Source: Geothrix sp. 21YS21S-4 (GTDB lineage: Bacteria > Acidobacteriota > Holophagae > Holophagales > Holophagaceae). Taken from it: a DNA stretch of 64,000 nt. This document shows positions 60,770 through 64,000 of this stretch, in pieces. Every line of letters begins with the position of its first letter. Within the stretch, counting starts at the first letter, position 1. The stretch spans positions 992,001-1,056,000 of the forward strand of contig NZ_CP132719.1 in assembly GCF_030845995.1 (NCBI RefSeq), given 5' to 3'. Below the pieces are notes generated by a model. It had not been told where the DNA came from. It ran no database searches and saw nothing but the letters and a program-made list of their open reading frames with translations. Both the position numbers and the translations under genes were made by a program.

Positions 60770-62812
60770 GTGAGCGGAAATTCTCAGTCAACTCCACGCG
60801 TAGCGGCGATCGTGGGGCCCTACCTCTCCGGAAAGACCTCCTTGATGGAGAGCCTTCTCTTCGTGGCAGGCGCCCTGCCGCGCAAGGGCTCCGTCAAGGA
60901 GGGAAACACGGTCGGCGACGCCTCCATTGAGGCCAAGGCCCGCCAGATGAGCGTGGAAGCCAGCTTGGCCAGCTGCACCTACCAGGGCGAGGCATGGACC
61001 CTGATCGACTGTCCCGGATCGGTGGAATTCCGCCAGGAGACGGTCCATGCCCTGATGGCCGCGGACATCGCGGTGGTGGTGTGCGATCCCGATCCCGTCC
61101 GCGCCCTGATGGCGGCGCCGGCCCTCAAATTCCTCGACGACCACCGGATTCCCCACGTCCTGTTCATCAACAAGATGGAGGCCCCCGGCAGCGCCGGGAA
61201 GCTGAAGGACGCCCTGAACGCCCTGCAGGGCGTCTCCGAGCGCCCCCTGGTGCTGGTGGAGATCCCCCTCCGCGACGGGGACCAGATCACGGGTTACGTG
61301 GACCTCATCAGCGAGCACGCCTACCGCTACGAGGCCGGCAAGGACGCCGACCTGATGCAGCTGCCCGAATCCGTCCTGCCCGAGGAGCACGAGGCCCGGC
61401 AGCTGATGCTGGAGAAGCTCGCGGACTTCGACGACCACCTGATGGAGGAGCTGCTGGGCGACATCGTGCCCTCCCTGGAGGAAGTCAGCGACGACATGGC
61501 CAAGGACGTCCAGCAGGATCTGCTGGTGCCCGTGTTCTTCGGCTCCGCGGACAAGGACGCCGGCGTGCGCCGCCTGTTCCAGGCGCTGTGCGACGAGGCT
61601 CCCCGGGTGGATACCACGGCTGAGCGGCTGGGCATTCCCGCGGGCCAGGATGCGCTGGTGCAGGTCTTCAAGACCGTCCACGCCCAGCACGTGGGCAAGC
61701 TGAGCCTCTCCCGCGTGTGGCGCGGGGAGGTGGCCGACGGCGCCTCCCTGGCCGGGCACCGGGTCAGCGGCATCAACAAGCTGTTCGGATCCCAGCAGGT
61801 GAAGCAGCAGAAGGCCACCGCGGGCGAGGTGGTGGCCCTGGGCCGGATGGACGAGGTCCACACCAGCGAAGGGCTGACCTCCACCGGCCGCGTGGACCTG
61901 ACCTGGCCCGAGCCCCTCCAGCCCATGCTGGCCCTCAGCCTGCACACCTCCAAGAGCGGCGACGACGTGAAGCTGTCCCTGGCGCTCCAGAAGCTGTGCG
62001 AGGAGGACGCCTCCCTTCAGGTGGAACAGAACGCCGAGACCCAGGAGCGGATCCTGTGGGGCCAGGGCGAAGTCCACCTCAAGTGCGCCATGGACCGCCT
62101 CAAGAGCCGCTTCGGCCTGGACGTGCAGCACCATCCGCCGATGGTTCCCTACCGCGAGACCTTCACGAAGGGCGCCAAGGTCCACGGCCGCCACAAGCAC
62201 CAGACGGGCGGCCACGGCCAGTTCGGCGACGTGTGGTTCGAGATCAAGCCCCTGCCGCGCGGCGCCGGATTCGAGTTCGAGGAGCGCATCGTGGGCGGCG
62301 TGGTGCCCAGGAACTTCTTCGGCGCCATCGAGCATGGCGTCGTGGACTGGATGAAGCGCGGGCCCCTGGGCTTCCCCGTGGTGGACATCCACGTGGCGCT
62401 GGTGGACGGCAGCTACCACACCGTGGACAGCTCCGACATGGCCTTCAAGACCGCGGCCCGGATCGCCATGACCGAGGGCGCCCCGCAGTGCAACCCCGTG
62501 CTGCTGGAACCCATCTGCGAAGTCCACATCAGCGTGCCCAGCGAGTTCACGCCCAAGGCCCAGCGCCTCGTCACCGGCCGCCGCGGGGGCCAGGTGCTCG
62601 GCTTCGACGCCAAGCCCGGCTGGAACGGCTGGGACGTGGTCTCCGCCTACATCCCCCAGGCCGAGATGGGCGACGTCATCGTCGAACTGCGCAGCCTCAC
62701 CATGGGCGTCGGCTCCTTCACCTGGGCCTTCCACCACCTCCAGGAACTCGTGGGCCGCGACGCCGACAAGGTGGTGGAGGCGCGGAAGCAGGCGAAGGCC
62801 GCCGCGCAATAG
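60770..62812 (+). CDS. EF-G-like translational GTPase paralogue
   Basis: 680 residues. All EF-G domains are present (G, II, III, IV with HKHQTGGHGQFGDV, and V). The GTPase motifs are atypical: G1 is GPYLSGKTS (16-24) instead of AHVDAGKTT, and G3 is DCPGS (80-84) where canonical EF-G has DTPGH with the catalytic His. G4 is NKME. This matches a divergent EF-G-like family rather than the main factor, which normally sits in the str operon. Start GTG 60770 with GGAGG upstream. Role unknown. Confidence 0.85.
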   Translation: MSGNSQSTPRVAAIVGPYLSGKTSLMESLLFVAGALPRKGSVKEGNTVGDASIEAKARQMSVEASLASCTYQGEAWTLIDCPGSVEFRQETVHALMAADIAVVVCDPDPVRALMAAPALKFLDDHRIPHVLFINKMEAPGSAGKLKDALNALQGVSERPLVLVEIPLRDGDQITGYVDLISEHAYRYEAGKDADLMQLPESVLPEEHEARQLMLEKLADFDDHLMEELLGDIVPSLEEVSDDMAKDVQQDLLVPVFFGSADKDAGVRRLFQALCDEAPRVDTTAERLGIPAGQDALVQVFKTVHAQHVGKLSLSRVWRGEVADGASLAGHRVSGINKLFGSQQVKQQKATAGEVVALGRMDEVHTSEGLTSTGRVDLTWPEPLQPMLALSLHTSKSGDDVKLSLALQKLCEEDASLQVEQNAETQERILWGQGEVHLKCAMDRLKSRFGLDVQHHPPMVPYRETFTKGAKVHGRHKHQTGGHGQFGDVWFEIKPLPRGAGFEFEERIVGGVVPRNFFGAIEHGVVDWMKRGPLGFPVVDIHVALVDGSYHTVDSSDMAFKTAARIAMTEGAPQCNPVLLEPICEVHISVPSEFTPKAQRLVTGRRGGQVLGFDAKPGWNGWDVVSAYIPQAEMGDVIVELRSLTMGVGSFTWAFHHLQELVGRDADKVVEARKQAKAAAQ

Positions 62813-62844
62813 GCCGGGTTTCCGGAACCCGCCCCGAAGTCTAG

Positions 62845-62872
62845 AGAAGCGCCCGGGTTGCCGGGCGCTTCT
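62845..62872. terminator. Hairpin terminator after the EF-G-like gene
   Basis: 12-bp stem AGAAGCGCCCGG with its complement, loop GTTG. The T tract is weak (TTCT), so it may also act as an mRNA 3' stabiliser. Confidence 0.7.
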
Positions 62873-62972
62873 CCAATCGGAAGGGAGGGCCCCGGATTCC
62901 GGAAAAGCCTTTTTCTTCCTCCAATGAGACACTTGTCTCTGAATCTTCATCTGAAGGTTTGGAGGAACGGCA

Positions 62973-64000
62973 TTGGCCCAGCAAGGCGTTCAGATCATCG
63001 CGGTGGAATCCGGCAGCCTGGCGGAGGAGGCGGGGCTGCGGCCGGGGGACACGCTGCTGGAGATCCACGGGGAGGCGGTGCTGGACCAGCTCAGCTACCA
63101 GTACCTGATCAGCCGGGAGGACGAGGCGGAACTGCGGGTGCGGCGGCCGGACGGCAGCACGTTCGGGACCCGGGTGGAGAACGGCGGCGAGGGGATCGGG
63201 GTGGACCTGGCCCAGGACGAGGTGAAGGTCTGCAAGCAGAACTGCGTGTTCTGCTTCGTCCACCAGATGCCCAAGGGGTTCCGGAAGTCGCTCTACCTGA
63301 AGGACGAGGACATCCGGCTGTCCTTCCTCTACGGCCACTTCACGACGCTTTCGAGCAGCGACGACGCGGAACTGGATCGGATCGTGCGGGAGCGGCTGGG
63401 GCCCATCCACGTGTCCGTCCACGCCACGGACCCCGAGACCCGGGTGAAGGTGGTGGGCAATCCCCGCGAGGGCCACATCCTGCGCAAGATCGACCGGCTG
63501 CTGGCGGGCGGCATCGACGTCCACACCCAGGCGGTGGTGGCGCCGGGGCTCAACGACGGCGACATCTGGCAGCGCACCGTGGACGACCTCTGGGCCCGGC
63601 GGAAAGAGGGCCGGGGCAGCGTCCTCAGCCTGTCCTGCGTGCCCGTGGGCCTGACGGCCCACCGGGACCACCTGCCTTCCGTCCAGGACGTGGATTCCGC
63701 CTTCGCGCGCGAGTGGGTGGCGCGCTGGACCCCGGAGGTCCGTCGGTACGCCCGGGCCAATGACGGGGAGCCCTGGTTGCTGCTGGCGGACGAGTGGTTC
63801 ACCCGGGCCGGAATCGAGGTCCCCGGGCGGCCTTTCTATTCCCGCTCATGGGCGCAGTTGGAGAATGGCGTGGGGCTGGTCCGCCGCTTCCTGGAGCACA
63901 GCCGCCGGTTCATCCGCAGTCCCCGGGCCCGGGGATTCGCCGGCCGCCGGGTGCTGCTGCTGACGGGATCCAGCTTCGCGCCGACCCTGTCGCGGGTGGC
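62973..64000 (+). CDS. DUF512 / PDZ-radical SAM protein, 3' end outside the window
   Basis: At least 342 residues from a TTG start at 62973 with GGAGG 7 nt upstream. N-terminal PDZ-like domain (VESGSLAEEAGLRPGDTLLE at 11-30), then a Cys cluster C87-x3-C91-x2-C94 in VCKQNCVFCF for a radical-SAM 4Fe-4S centre, and a TIM-barrel-like part (VSVHATDPETRVKVVGN). The DUF512 family occurs in Firmicutes, cyanobacteria and others, without a known reaction. The frame has no stop to the window end. Confidence 0.87.
   Translation, partial: MAQQGVQIIAVESGSLAEEAGLRPGDTLLEIHGEAVLDQLSYQYLISREDEAELRVRRPDGSTFGTRVENGGEGIGVDLAQDEVKVCKQNCVFCFVHQMPKGFRKSLYLKDEDIRLSFLYGHFTTLSSSDDAELDRIVRERLGPIHVSVHATDPETRVKVVGNPREGHILRKIDRLLAGGIDVHTQAVVAPGLNDGDIWQRTVDDLWARRKEGRGSVLSLSCVPVGLTAHRDHLPSVQDVDSAFAREWVARWTPEVRRYARANDGEPWLLLADEWFTRAGIEVPGRPFYSRSWAQLENGVGLVRRFLEHSRRFIRSPRARGFAGRRVLLLTGSSFAPTLSRV

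Noticed and set aside
62858-63763. Plus-strand 301-residue frame at the window end
   Set aside because: The Arg/Gly-rich translation is out of frame with the DUF512 gene, whose frame from TTG 62973 shows PDZ and CxxxCxxC motifs.

Overview
The window is about 64 kb of GC-rich bacterial chromosome, densely packed with housekeeping and accessory genes on both strands. A 1046-residue TonB-dependent receptor with an N-terminal carboxypeptidase-regulatory-like domain, the high GC content and the general gene style suggest Acidobacteriota, plausibly Holophagaceae (Geothrix-like). This is inference; no rRNA gene is present to settle it. I see no prophage, IS transposase or CRISPR array.

Layout. 0-4 kb: end of an upstream gene inside a repeat arm, PPDK-type regulatory protein, histidine kinase, NAD+ synthetase, tRNA-Leu. 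4-10 kb: bacteriohemerythrin, TonB receptor, chemoreceptor. 10-17 kb: mutS2, a 22-codon duplicate of the rpsU tail, rpsU, a Ser/Thr kinase, and a psd-scpB-zinc ribbon operon coupled by 4-nt overlaps. 17-30 kb: HutD, orphan amino-acid binding protein, TauE exporter, acyl-CoA dehydrogenase, lipoprotein, MocR regulator, GNAT, methyltransferase, tRNA-Ser, dipeptidase, metallo-beta-lactamase protein, and a GntR-TauE-DUF1634 operon with a readable promoter and operator. 30-34 kb: TetR, HlyD, ABC ATPase and ABC-2 permease efflux operon, with a promoter/operator before tetR, then a second tRNA-Ser. 34-39 kb: an overlapping set with a DUF2891 protein, two HMA_2-like proteins, two small glycine-rich membrane proteins with Pro- or His-rich heads, and a P1B-type ATPase lacking the CPC motif. 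39-46 kb: diguanylate cyclase-hemerythrin fusion, tadA, carA and carB. 46-56 kb: acyltransferase, HD-GYP protein, pseudopilin-like protein, PBP4, response regulator, EamA transporter, a two-gene ABC importer without a binding protein, marC and moxR. 56-64 kb: fadA and fadN beta-oxidation genes split by a small TIR element that carries a nuclease-fold gene, an unusual EF-G paralogue, and the start of a DUF512 radical-SAM gene.

The two best candidates for something new are as follows. (1) A family of 29-nt inverted repeats that begin AACCGC and have a 9-bp internal period. It occurs as a bare hairpin between carA and carB, as a 124-bp element after carB, and as a 433-bp element between fadA and fadN. 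The last is flanked by a 9-bp direct repeat and carries one GxxExxY (PD-(D/E)XK-fold) gene that starts in one arm and ends on the last base of the element. (2) The HMA_2 / small membrane protein / P-type ATPase cluster, which looks like a membrane metal-handling platform comparable in logic to mycobacterial PacL-Ctp systems.
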